The translations under genes were made by a program, and so were the position numbers. A stretch of 64,000 bases of DNA from Streptomyces sp. SID12488 (GTDB lineage: Bacteria; Actinomycetota; Actinomycetes; Streptomycetales; Streptomycetaceae). Positions 9,068-20,083 of this stretch are shown here, piece after piece (the stretch's first letter is position 1; every line of letters starts with the position of its first letter). The stretch is taken from positions 124,001 to 188,000 of the forward strand of contig NZ_JAAGLT010000009.1 of assembly GCF_010548275.1 (NCBI RefSeq). The letters run 5' to 3'. The notes beneath the pieces are model-generated. The model saw nothing but the letters and a program-made list of their open reading frames with translations. It had not been told where the DNA came from and did no database searches.

Positions 9068-9562
9068 ATGCACACCGACCGCACCTCCACCACCCGCTTC
9101 CCCGTGGCCGTCGACGCCGCACTGCGCGCCGCCGGCTGGCAGCCCGGCCGCTGGGACATAAAACAGGCCGAGATCTGGGCCGACGCCCTGCGCGGCCACA
9201 TCTCCCCCGCCGGACACCGCCACGCGGTCTTCCCGGCCGCCGTGGAAGCCTGGGCGGAATTCGGCGGCCTGCACATCACACCCCCCGGCACCGGCCGCCA
9301 GGTCGCCCCCACCGCCCTGCACCTCGACCCCCTGCACGGCCTCCACATGGCCCGCACCCTCGCGGACCTCGGCCGCGCCCTCGACACCGAGGTCTGCCCC
9401 CTCGGCGAGGAACCCGAGACCCAGTCCCTGCTGGCCATCGACACAGAGGGCCGCGTCTACGCCCTCGACCACACCGGCGACTGGTACCTCGGCGCCGACG
9501 TCGACCAGGCCCTCGCCACCCTCGTCACCGGCCTGGAACCCATACGCCTGACAGCCCCCTAG
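9068..9562 (+). CDS. SUKH-3 domain immunity protein
   Basis: A 164-aa protein of the SUKH-3 immunity family, recognised by the sequence running from RFPVAVDAALRAAGWQPGRW through WAEFGGLHI and DTEGRVYALDHTGDWYLG to the end. SUKH proteins bind and neutralise nuclease or deaminase toxins. It follows the YwqJ-type deaminase in the same direction with a 90-base gap, which makes it the probable cognate antitoxin (inference from position). I use the ATG at 9068, preceded by GAAGGG; an upstream in-frame ATG at 9044 has no visible ribosome binding site. It ends 38 bases before the convergent histidine kinase gene, and I see no strong terminator in that gap. Confidence 0.85.
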   Translation: MHTDRTSTTRFPVAVDAALRAAGWQPGRWDIKQAEIWADALRGHISPAGHRHAVFPAAVEAWAEFGGLHITPPGTGRQVAPTALHLDPLHGLHMARTLADLGRALDTEVCPLGEEPETQSLLAIDTEGRVYALDHTGDWYLGADVDQALATLVTGLEPIRLTAP

Positions 9563-9600
9563 TCCCCCAAGTACCAGGACACGCCGGGCCGGACCGGGCC

Positions 9601-10920
9601 CTAGACCGGAATGACCGCCGACACCCGGAACCCCCCGGCCTCCGTCGGCCCGGACACGAACACCCCGCCCAGCGCGGCAACCCGCTCCTTCATCCCGAGC
9701 AGACCATTGCCACCGGACGGAAACCGCACCGAAGAGGCAGACGACGGCTCGGGCGGCGGCTCGTTCTCCACCTGCATCGCGATCTCGTCACCCCGATGAG
9801 CCAGCCGCACGTGCGTCTTCGCACCCGCCGCATGCTTGTGGACGTTCGTCAACGCCTCCTGCACCACCCGGTACGCGGTCTGCTCCACCAATGCGCCGTA
9901 CAACCGCACATCCCCCTCGACCGACAGGGCCACGACCATCCCCGCCGCCGCCGACTGCCCGATCAGCTCCTCCAGCTCAGCCAGACAAGGCCCGTCCCCA
10001 GCACCATCACCACCCTCGCGCTGAGCAGCACGAGAGGCAGCCACCGCCGCGGCCACACCCACCGCCGCCAACGGCACACTCTGCACCCGCCGCTCCAGCC
10101 CGTCCCCGGACCGCAACACCCCGAGCATCTCCCGCAGCTCGGTCAACGCCTGCCGCCCCATGTCCCCCACCAGCGCGGCATTCCGCACAGCCTTCTCGGG
10201 ATCCTTGCGCGCAACCGCCTGCAGCGCCGCGGCATGCACGACCATCAAACTCACCCGGTGCGCCACGACATCATGCATCTCGCGGGCGATACGCGTCCGC
10301 TCCTCGTTCCGCGCCCACTCCGCCCGCTCCTCGGCCCGCTCGGCCAGCAACTGAAGCTCCCGCTCCAGACTGTCGGCCCGCTCCCGGAGACTCTCCATCA
10401 GCCGCCGCCGAGCACCCACATACAGCCCGAGAAGCAACGGCGGCGCGGTGACCCCGAGCGACGTGGTGATGGCGACGACAGGAACCAGCCAGTCCCCGAT
10501 CTTCAGGCTCCCGTCCGCCATGTGCTGATGCGACCGCACGAACGTCACGATGAGCGTCCCCACCATCGCCATCCCGGCCAACGCCCCGATGATCCGCCGG
10601 GGCAGCTCGGAGGCGGCGAGCGTGTACAGCCCGACGATGCCCATCAGATAGCCCATCTGGGCCGGCGCGACAGCGATGGACACCAGTACGACGGCGATCG
10701 GCCACCGCCGCCGCAACACCAACACGGACCCGGCGACAAGCCCGAACACGACCCCCGCCGCCAACGGGATCCCCGAGTCCCTGGCGAACCGGACCCCCTC
10801 CGCCGCACACTCCCCGGCGGACAGCACCGCGAGACCCACGTCAAACGCCGCACTGCGCCACCGGGCCCACCACAACGGCCCGGTCAGGGCCCCGGCGTGG
10901 TCTACCCCCGTAGTGGTCAT
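9601..10920 (-). CDS. Sensor histidine kinase, NarL/DesK-type
   Basis: A 439-aa membrane sensor kinase. Several hydrophobic segments fill residues 25-170, followed by a coiled linker (SLRERADSLERELQLLAERA). The HisKA_3 dimerisation domain has the phosphoacceptor H216 in REMHDVVAHRVSLM. The ATPase has the N-box QEALTNVHKHA and the G-box GGNGLLGMKERVAALGG. Such kinases normally pair with a LuxR-type regulator encoded next door, but none is adjacent, so it is an orphan; the two regulators at 24 and 31 kb are distant candidates only. No clear ribosome binding site precedes the ATG at 10920, so the start could lie elsewhere. The signal is unknown. Confidence 0.92.
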   Translation of the reverse strand: MTTTGVDHAGALTGPLWWARWRSAAFDVGLAVLSAGECAAEGVRFARDSGIPLAAGVVFGLVAGSVLVLRRRWPIAVVLVSIAVAPAQMGYLMGIVGLYTLAASELPRRIIGALAGMAMVGTLIVTFVRSHQHMADGSLKIGDWLVPVVAITTSLGVTAPPLLLGLYVGARRRLMESLRERADSLERELQLLAERAEERAEWARNEERTRIAREMHDVVAHRVSLMVVHAAALQAVARKDPEKAVRNAALVGDMGRQALTELREMLGVLRSGDGLERRVQSVPLAAVGVAAAVAASRAAQREGGDGAGDGPCLAELEELIGQSAAAGMVVALSVEGDVRLYGALVEQTAYRVVQEALTNVHKHAAGAKTHVRLAHRGDEIAMQVENEPPPEPSSASSVRFPSGGNGLLGMKERVAALGGVFVSGPTEAGGFRVSAVIPV

Positions 10921-11098
10921 GGGCCCAGCCTACGGGCGCCACCCCCCGCTTTTCCGGCGAGTTTCGACGACCGGCCTACACCACACGGGCTGCCGTGACC
11001 ACAATCGAACAGAAGCGAAACCCACCAGAATCCCTCGAACTGCTGAATCGCGCACCGTTCGACCCCGGAAGCGATGATTCCGCCCCGAGGCTTTGCCC

Positions 11099-11965
11099 AT
11101 GGAACATGCATGTGGCAAGTACGCGGATTTCGAGGCACTGCGGGAGCGGGCGCTGGCGTTGCGGCGGGAGGGCTTGAGCCGCCGCCAGATCCGCGACCAG
11201 CTCCTCGTCCACAACAACGACATCCTCAACCGCCTCCTGGAGGGCGAGCCGCCCCCGGAATGAACGAAGCGCCCGAACGCGAAGGACGACCTGCGGCACC
11301 GGGCGAGGGAACTCCGACTCCAGGGCTGGACGTACGACCGGATCCAGATGGAGCTGGGGTGTTCGAAGAGCTCGATCTCACTGTGGGTACGAGACTTGCC
11401 GAAGCCCGAACCGCGCTACAGCCCCGAGGAGCAGCGGGCACTCATGAATGAGGGGCTCGCGCATCTGCGCGCCGCACAGGACCGAGAGCGCCAAGCCACC
11501 AAGGAGAAAGCGGCTGCGGAAGTAGGCGCCTTGACCGAGCGGGAGCTGTTCCTGGTAGGCGTGGGCCTGTACTGGGCCGAGGGCAGCAAGGACAAGCCAT
11601 ACGCACGCCGGGAGAACGTCGCCTTCGTCAACAGCGATCCGGGAATGATCAAGGTCTTCCTGCGCTGGCTGGATCTGCTCGGAGTGGAACGCGAGCGCGT
11701 TCGCTACTACGTGATGATCCACGAAAACGCCGACGTGGCAGGTGCCGAGCAGTATTGGGCGGACCTCGTTGGAGCCAACCACTCAGCCTTCAACAAGACG
11801 ACTCTCAAGAAGCACAATCCCAAGACGGTCCGCAAGAACGTCGGCGACTCCTACCGGGGCTGCCTCGTGATCAAAGTCCGGCAGAGCGCAGACTTGTACC
11901 GTCGCATCGAGGGCTGGTGGAGCGGAATCGCTCTTGGCAGCCCGACAAGCTCCGGTAAGGTCTGA
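11099..11965 (+). pseudogene. Tandem-HTH / LAGLIDADG-like protein interrupted by in-frame TGA
   Basis: The frame opens at the ATG at 11099 (CGAGG eight bases upstream), runs 54 codons to TGA at 11261-11263, and then continues open in the same frame for 233 more codons to 11965. The first part has an HTH-like helix pair (LRREGLSRRQIRDQL). After the stop comes a similar one (LRLQGWTYDRIQMELGCSKSSI) that lies before the first downstream ATG at 11348. The C-terminal part, VGVGLYWAEGSKDK then VNSDPGMIKVFLRWLDLLG, resembles a LAGLIDADG endonuclease fold. Streptomyces relatives that I recall have Trp where the TGA stands, so TGG to TGA is the likely change. Either a young pseudogene or a sequence error. 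The gene ends 9 bases before tRNA-Gln. Confidence 0.75.
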
Positions 11966-11973
11966 TGCAGCGA

Positions 11974-12045
11974 TCCGCCGTAGTGTAATCGGCAGCACGG
12001 CATCCTTTGGAGATGTTCGGTCTAGGTTCGAGTCCTAGCGGCGGA
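11974..12045 (+). tRNA. tRNA-Gln (anticodon UUG)
   Basis: A 72-base cloverleaf. The acceptor stem TCCGCCG pairs with CGGCGGA. The anticodon stem GCATC/GATGT (one G-U pair) holds the loop CTTTGGA, giving anticodon UUG at the middle. The T-arm contains GGTTCGAGTCC. CCA is not encoded. It lies directly upstream of glmU, an arrangement I recall from other Streptomyces. Confidence 0.95.
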
Positions 12046-12056
12046 GCTGCAAAATC

Positions 12057-12082
12057 GGGTCCTGACAGTCCAGTCAGGGCCC
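12057..12082 (+). terminator. Hairpin downstream of tRNA-Gln
   Basis: Ten-base arms GGGTCCTGAC / GTCAGGGCCC with one G-U pair and a six-base loop, starting 11 bases after the tRNA. Likely terminator of the tRNA transcript and 3' processing boundary. Confidence 0.65.
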
Positions 12083-12159
12083 TTACCCATGTCCCCCACG
12101 AAACGCCCCGGTATCCTGCGGATGTCCCCCACCCCCTCCGCAGCCGAAGGGCACCACCC

Positions 12160-13608
12160 GTGAGCGCCAATCGCCCCGCCGCCGTAGTCGTACTCGCAGC
12201 GGGTGAGGGCACCCGTATGAAGTCGGCCACACCCAAGGTCCTGCACGAGCTCTGTGGCCGTTCCCTGGTGGGTCATGTGCTCGCCGCCGCAGGCGAGTTG
12301 GACCCCGAGAACCTGGTCGTCGTCGTGGGCCACGCCCGTGAGAAGGTCACCGCCCACCTGACGGAGGCCGACGCCGGTGTCCGTACCGCCTTCCAGGCAC
12401 AGCAGAACGGCACCGGTCACGCCGTACGCATGGGACTCGAGGAGTTGGGCGGCACCGTCGACGGGACCGTTGTCGTCGTCTGCGGCGACACCCCGCTCCT
12501 CACCGGGGACACCCTCCGCACCCTCGCCGCCACGCACGCCGCCGACGGCAACGCCGTGACCGTCCTGACCGCCGAGGTGCCGGACGCGACCGGGTACGGG
12601 CGGATCGTGCGGGACGGGGCCTCCGGGGCGGTCACCGCCATCGTCGAGCACAAGGACGCGACCGACTCGCAGCGGGCGATCCGTGAGATCAACTCCGGTG
12701 TCTTCGCCTTTGACGGGCAACTCCTGGCCGACGCGCTGGGGAAGGTGCGGACGGACAACAGTCAGGGCGAGGAGTACCTCACCGACGTGCTCGGGATCCT
12801 GCGTGAGGCCGGGCACCGGGTGGGGGCGTCCGTGGCCGCCGATCACCGGGAGATCGCCGGGATCAACAACCGTGTGCAGTTGGCCGAGGCGCGTCGGATC
12901 CTGAACGAGCGGCTGCTGACCGAGGCCATGCTCGCCGGGGTGAGTGTGATCGATCCGGCCAGTACGTGGGTCGACGTGACGGTCACGTTCGAGCAGGACG
13001 CGATCGTCCACCCGAACACGCAGCTCCAGGGCGCGACGCATCTCGCGGAGGGTGCCGAGGTCGGGCCCAACTCCCGGCTCAAGGACACCCGGGTGGGGGC
13101 CGGTGCGCGGCTGGACAACACCGTGGCCGACGGTGCCGTGGTGGGGGCGCAGGCGCTCGTGGGGCCGTACGCCTATCTGCGGCCGGGGACCCGCCTCGGG
13201 GTGAAGTCGAAGATCGGTACGTATGTCGAGACCAAGAACACGTCGATCGGTGACGGGACGAAGGTGCCGCATCTGTCGTATGTCGGGGACGCGACGATCG
13301 GTGAGTACACGAACATCGGTGCGGCGAGTGTGTTCGTGAACTACGACGGGCAGGACAAGCATCACACCGTCGTCGGGTCGCACTGCAAGACGGGTTCGGA
13401 CAACATGTTTGTGGCGCCTGTCACGGTCGGGGACGGTGCTTACACCGCGGCCGGCTCGGTGATCACGAAGGATGTGCCGCCCGGTTCACTGGCCGTGGCC
13501 CGTGGCCAGCAGCGGAATATCGAGGGCTGGGTGGCTCGTAAGCGTCCGGGTAGTGCGGCGGCGAGGGCGGCCGAGGCGGCTGCCCGGGAGGCGGGCGGCG
13601 AAAGCTGA
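12160..13608 (+). CDS. glmU: Bifunctional N-acetylglucosamine-1-phosphate uridyltransferase / GlcN-1-P acetyltransferase
   Basis: A 482-aa two-domain enzyme that acetylates glucosamine-1-phosphate and then adds UMP, giving UDP-GlcNAc for peptidoglycan. The N-terminal pyrophosphorylase has VLAAGEGTRMKSATPKVLH, where the GxGTRM and Lys bind UTP. The C-terminal half is a left-handed beta helix of hexapeptide repeats with the acetyltransferase core KNTSIGDGTKVPHLSYVGDA. The length is normal for GlmU, with an Ala/Glu-rich tail. I use the GTG at 12160 (GAAGGG nine bases before) because the GlmU homology begins at SANRPAAVVV. It is followed by prs 116 bases later; this pair supplies sugar-nucleotide and PRPP precursors and is probably co-transcribed. 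Confidence 0.97.
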   Translation: MSANRPAAVVVLAAGEGTRMKSATPKVLHELCGRSLVGHVLAAAGELDPENLVVVVGHAREKVTAHLTEADAGVRTAFQAQQNGTGHAVRMGLEELGGTVDGTVVVVCGDTPLLTGDTLRTLAATHAADGNAVTVLTAEVPDATGYGRIVRDGASGAVTAIVEHKDATDSQRAIREINSGVFAFDGQLLADALGKVRTDNSQGEEYLTDVLGILREAGHRVGASVAADHREIAGINNRVQLAEARRILNERLLTEAMLAGVSVIDPASTWVDVTVTFEQDAIVHPNTQLQGATHLAEGAEVGPNSRLKDTRVGAGARLDNTVADGAVVGAQALVGPYAYLRPGTRLGVKSKIGTYVETKNTSIGDGTKVPHLSYVGDATIGEYTNIGAASVFVNYDGQDKHHTVVGSHCKTGSDNMFVAPVTVGDGAYTAAGSVITKDVPPGSLAVARGQQRNIEGWVARKRPGSAAARAAEAAAREAGGES

Positions 13609-13724
13609 CCGGAAACAGTCCGGTCCGACTCGGGCTACCGTGATAGATGCACACCCGCACACCCCCAGCTGAGCAGGCCTCCCAGGGCTGATCACGGCTG
13701 AGAAACCTCCGAGGAGACAGTGCT

Positions 13725-14708
13725 GTGACCGGGACCAAGACGACCGGCGAGAAGAAGAAGATGATGTTCTTCTCCGGCCGCGCCCACCCCGAGCTTGCCC
13801 AGGAGGTCGCCCAGCAGTTGGGGGTCGGGGTTGTGCCGACGAAGGCCTTCGACTTCGCGAACGGCGAGATCTACGTCCGTTACGAGGAGTCGGCGCGTGG
13901 CGCGGACTGCTTTGTGATCCAGAGCCACACGGCTCCGATCAACCAGTGGATCATGGAGCAGTTGATCATGATCGACGCGCTGAAGCGTGCGTCGGCCCGC
14001 TCCATCACCGTGATCGTGCCGTTCTACGGTTACGCGCGGCAGGACAAGAAGCACCGTGGACGTGAACCGATCTCGGCGCGTCTGGTCGCGGATCTGATGG
14101 CGACGGCGGGTGCGGACCGCATTCTGACCGTGGATCTGCACACGGACCAGATCCAGGGCTTCTTCGACGGTCCGGTCGATCATCTCTTCGCGCTGCCGCT
14201 GCTCGCGGACTACGTGGGCGACAAGGTGGACAAGGGCAAGCTGACGGTCGTCTCGCCGGACGCGGGCCGGGTGCGGGTCGCCGACCGCTGGTGCGACCGG
14301 CTGGGTGCGCCGCTGGCGATCGTGCACAAGCGGCGTGACAAGGATGTGGCGAACCAGGTGACCGTCCACGAGGTCGTGGGTGAGGTCAAGGGTCGTGTGT
14401 GTGTTCTCGTCGACGACATGATCGACACCGGTGGGACGATCGTGGCGGCGGCGGACGCGCTGTTCGCGCACGGTGCGGAGGACGTCATCGTGACGGCTAC
14501 GCACGGTGTGCTGTCGGGTCCGGCGGCGGACCGGCTGAAGAACTCTCGGGTGAGTGAGTTCGTGTTCACGAACACGCTGCCGACGCCGGGTGAGCTGAGT
14601 GCCGACCTGGACAAGATCACGGTACTTTCGATCGCGCCGACGATCGCGAGTGCGGTGCGTGAGGTGTTCGAGGACGGTTCCGTGACGAGCCTGTTCGACG
14701 AGCACTGA
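13725..14708 (+). CDS. prs: Ribose-phosphate pyrophosphokinase (PRPP synthetase)
   Basis: A 327-aa enzyme making PRPP from ribose-5-phosphate and ATP for nucleotide, His and Trp synthesis. The flexible catalytic loop and ATP-site signature are visible at FYGYARQDKKHRGREP. DLHTDQIQGFFDGPVDHL is the family signature, and the PRPP-binding loop is VLVDDMIDTGGT. It starts at the GTG at 13725 behind GAGGAGA. The N-terminal extension TGTKTTGEKKK is slightly longer than in many bacteria but usual for actinomycetes. It sits between glmU and rplY in the same orientation. Confidence 0.97.
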   Translation: MTGTKTTGEKKKMMFFSGRAHPELAQEVAQQLGVGVVPTKAFDFANGEIYVRYEESARGADCFVIQSHTAPINQWIMEQLIMIDALKRASARSITVIVPFYGYARQDKKHRGREPISARLVADLMATAGADRILTVDLHTDQIQGFFDGPVDHLFALPLLADYVGDKVDKGKLTVVSPDAGRVRVADRWCDRLGAPLAIVHKRRDKDVANQVTVHEVVGEVKGRVCVLVDDMIDTGGTIVAAADALFAHGAEDVIVTATHGVLSGPAADRLKNSRVSEFVFTNTLPTPGELSADLDKITVLSIAPTIASAVREVFEDGSVTSLFDEH

Positions 14709-14965
14709 CGAACACTTTCGAACAGACTCGTCCCATCAGCTCTTCTACCTGCGGGTTTCTTGTCCGCCGGATCTGCTGAATCGCTTCTGCATGATCAATT
14801 TTTCTGCGGCCTCCCCTGCCGAGTACTCTGTTGGAGTTGCTCGGCGAGGGAGGCCGTACCCGTGTGGTTCGCGGGCCGGTGATCCGTTATCGACGCGCTC
14901 TTCGTAGCAGGCCGTTCGTGGCCGGGTGACCTGTCCGTCTCTCACCCGTACGAGGAGTGAAACGC

Positions 14966-15550
14966 ATGTCCGAGGTAAAGCTCACCGCCGAGACCCGCAC
15001 CGAGTTCGGCAAGGGCGCCGCCCGCCGCATCCGCCGCGAGGCCAAGGTTCCCGCGGTCGTCTACGGCCACGGTGCCGAGCCCGTTCACATCACGCTGCCG
15101 GGCCACGAGCTCCAGCTCGCCCTGCGCAAGTCGAACGTCCTGCTCACCCTGGACATCGAGGGCCGCACCGCGCTGGCGATCCCGAAGGCCGTGCAGCGCG
15201 ACCCGCTGAAGGGTTACCTGGAGCACGTCGACCTGCTCACCGTGAAGAGCGGCGAGAAGGTCACCGTCGAGGTCTACGTCCACACCGAGGGCGACCTGGC
15301 CCCCGGCGCCTACCTGCTCGAGCACGTGCTGAGCACGCTGACCGTCGAGGCCGAGGCCACGCACATCCCCGAGTCCGTCACCGTGTCCATCGCGGGCCTG
15401 GAGGCCGGTGCCGCCATCCTCGCCAAGGACATCCCGCTGCCCAAGGGCACCACGCTGGTGATCGACGAGGACGCGGTCGTCCTCCAGGTCCTGGCCGCCC
15501 AGGCGGAGGAAGCCCCCGCCGACGGCGAGGCCGCGACCACCGAGGCCTGA
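14966..15550 (+). CDS. rplY: 50S ribosomal protein L25 / general stress protein Ctc
   Basis: A 194-aa long-form L25 (Ctc type) that binds 5S rRNA. The N-terminal L25 domain (about 1-90) begins EVKLTAETRTEFGKGAARRI and contains VPAVVYGHG. The C-terminal beta domain (about 95-185) contains the TVEVYVHTEGDLAPGAYLLE region and ends in an acidic Ala/Glu/Thr tail. Start ATG at 14966 with CGAGGAG upstream. The 257-base gap after prs suggests its own promoter. It is followed by a hairpin and pth; the rplY-pth pair is widely conserved in bacteria. Confidence 0.96.
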   Translation: MSEVKLTAETRTEFGKGAARRIRREAKVPAVVYGHGAEPVHITLPGHELQLALRKSNVLLTLDIEGRTALAIPKAVQRDPLKGYLEHVDLLTVKSGEKVTVEVYVHTEGDLAPGAYLLEHVLSTLTVEAEATHIPESVTVSIAGLEAGAAILAKDIPLPKGTTLVIDEDAVVLQVLAAQAEEAPADGEAATTEA

Positions 15551-15570
15551 CTTTCCCGGAGTCCCGGTCC

Positions 15571-15605
15571 GCCGGCCGCCGTTCCCACCAGGGGCGGCGG
15601 TCGGC
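15571..15605 (+). terminator. Terminator or attenuator hairpin between rplY and pth
   Basis: Arms GCCGGCCGCCG (15571-15581) and CGGCGGTCGGC (15595-15605) pair with one wobble over a 13-base loop, 21 bases after the rplY stop. Probably a partial terminator reducing read-through into pth. Confidence 0.6.
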
Positions 15606-15607
15606 GT

Positions 15608-15655
15608 GTATCAAGGCCCGAATCAAGTCCCGTACCAAGGCGCGTATCAAGGAGA
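15608..15655 (+). repeat. Four 12-bp degenerate tandem repeats ahead of pth
   Basis: Four consecutive 12-base units related to GTATCAAGGCCC (starting at 15608, 15620, 15632 and 15644). The last unit, GTATCAAGGAGA, contains the pth ribosome binding site. The array could be read as an N-terminal YQG-like extension of Pth, but no family similarity supports translation. Confidence 0.8.
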
Positions 15656-15662
15656 GATGGAC

Positions 15663-16259
15663 GTGACGACCGACGCGGGCGGCCCCTGGCTGATCGTGGG
15701 TCTCGGCAATCCCGGGCCGGAGTACGCGATGAACCGGCACAACGTGGGGTTCATGGTGGCCGACCTGCTGGCGGGGCGGATCGGCGGGAAGTTCAAGCGG
15801 GCCGGGAAGGCGCAGGCGCAGGTCGTCGAGGGGCGTGTCGGCCCGCCGGGACCGGCGAGCCGTCGGGTGATTCTGGCCAAGCCGACGTCGTACATGAACC
15901 TGTCGGGCGGGCCGGTGAACGCGCTGCGCGAGTTCTACAAGGTGCCGCTCGACCGTGTCGTGGCGGTCCACGACGAGCTGGACATCGACTACGGGGTTCT
16001 GCGGCTGAAGCTGGGCGGCGGGGACAACGGCCACAACGGTCTGAAGTCGATGACGAAGGCGATGGGCCCGGACTACCACCGGGTGCGGTTCGGGATCGGG
16101 CGTCCGCCGGGCCGGATGCAGGTGGCGGATTTCGTGCTGAAGGACTTCTCGTCGGCGGAGCGCAAGGAGCTGGACTACTTCGTGGACCGGGCGACGGACG
16201 CGGTGGAGTCCCTGCTGACCGAGGGCCTGGAGCGGGCGCAGACCGCGTACAACTCCTGA
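15663..16259 (+). CDS. pth: Peptidyl-tRNA hydrolase
   Basis: A 198-aa hydrolase that frees tRNA from peptidyl-tRNA that has dropped off the ribosome. The family starts at WLIVGLGNPGPEYAMNRHNV, where Asn and the catalytic His are present; KPTSYMNLSGGPV and the GGGDNGHNGLKS loop follow, and the HDELDIDYG motif is intact. I use the GTG at 15663, with AAGGAGAG about nine bases upstream; the ATG at 15657 is too close to that site. It follows rplY after a hairpin and a small tandem repeat, and is probably co-expressed with it. Confidence 0.95.
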   Translation: MTTDAGGPWLIVGLGNPGPEYAMNRHNVGFMVADLLAGRIGGKFKRAGKAQAQVVEGRVGPPGPASRRVILAKPTSYMNLSGGPVNALREFYKVPLDRVVAVHDELDIDYGVLRLKLGGGDNGHNGLKSMTKAMGPDYHRVRFGIGRPPGRMQVADFVLKDFSSAERKELDYFVDRATDAVESLLTEGLERAQTAYNS

Positions 16260-16370
16260 GGCCGGAGAGACTCCGGAGAGACTCCGGGGGCCGCTGGTGA
16301 GGCGCGGGATACGTGCGTACAACTGCTGACTTTGTCGGGCAGGAGTTGACCGATCGCCCGACCATGGCCA

Positions 16371-16889
16371 ATGATCCCGGCCATGCCAGCCACCGCCCAC
16401 CGGCGCAAGCCCGCCCCCGCCGTACTGCGGCTCGGGCGTCTGGGGCGGCTCGGGCAGTTCGCGGTGATGGGTACGGTCGCCGCGCTGATCCTGATCGCGG
16501 GTGTGTGGGCGTCCTGGGGGTCGGCCCAGCACGTGATGCTCAGCAAGGGGCGCGAGCAGGGCACGATGACCGTGTCGGGGTGCGAGGACGGTGTCTGCAC
16601 GGGGTCGTACCGGCCGGTGTCGGTGGGGTCGACGGCTCGGGGCCGGGTCGTGCTGGACCAGTCGGTCGGGGTCAGTGAGGGCGAGACGTACACCGTGGTC
16701 GTGAAGCCCGGCAGCCGTGACGTCGTACGGTCGGGGCCGGCCGGTTTCCTGTACGCGTGGGTGCCGCTGGGCGGGGCGCTGCTGCTCGCGTCGGTCGTGG
16801 TGGCGGGCGGGCTGGGGCTGACGCGGACCGGCTGGGCGCTGGCCGGGAGCGGTCTGGCGCTGGTGACCGCGGCCTGGGTGGCGTTGTAG
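16371..16889 (+). CDS. Hypothetical membrane protein with two transmembrane segments
   Basis: A 172-aa protein not assigned to a named family. The N-terminus is basic (HRRKPAPAVLRLGRLGRL), followed by a hydrophobic helix around 30-50, a polar extracytoplasmic part of about 75 residues holding two cysteines (SGCEDGVCTGSY) that could form a disulfide, and a hydrophobic C-terminal third with one or two helices. No ribosome binding site is clear: ATG at 16371 and ATG at 16383 are both possible. It sits between pth and the convergent ppc gene and is followed by a strong bidirectional terminator. Confidence 0.7.
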   Translation: MIPAMPATAHRRKPAPAVLRLGRLGRLGQFAVMGTVAALILIAGVWASWGSAQHVMLSKGREQGTMTVSGCEDGVCTGSYRPVSVGSTARGRVVLDQSVGVSEGETYTVVVKPGSRDVVRSGPAGFLYAWVPLGGALLLASVVVAGGLGLTRTGWALAGSGLALVTAAWVAL

Positions 16890-16923
16890 GCGGACGTTGC
16901 AGACGTGGGGTCGCGGACGACGT

Positions 16924-16974
16924 GAGGGTGCCCTCGTACGCGTGGAACGTGTTTCCGCGTACGAGGGCACCCTC
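16924..16974. terminator. Bidirectional terminator with perfect 19-bp stem
   Basis: Arms 16924-16942 and 16956-16974 are perfectly complementary over 19 bases (start GAGGGTGCCCTCGTACGCG) with a 13-base loop. It lies between the ends of two convergent genes (16889 and 17011), so it can stop transcription from both sides. Confidence 0.92.
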
Positions 16975-17010
16975 GACTGTTTGCGTCGGTTTTCGGCCGG
17001 TTCGGCCGGT

Positions 17011-19761
<2,751 letters not shown>

Positions 19762-20083
19762 AGGTGCGGCTCCTTGCAGTGTGGAGGCTCGGCGGGTGGG
19801 TACCCGGCCGGTGTCCGGGCGGCTCGACCGCCCCGGAACCGGGTGTCGGGCGGCATAGGGGCTGGGCATCCGGGAAGAAATGGGAGCGGACCGCGCTGTC
19901 CGACCGACTCAAGGATAGGTGTCGAGGGGGACGCGCAGAATTTTGGGCTCTTGCCGCCGGGCAACGCGCTGACATACTTACGACGCCGTAGGTTACGCAA
20001 CCGTAGGGAGCCTGGATCCGAAGGGCGCCCTCGGATTCCGAACCCGGCATCTACCCAGACCCACCACCCCCCAGGGGACGCGC

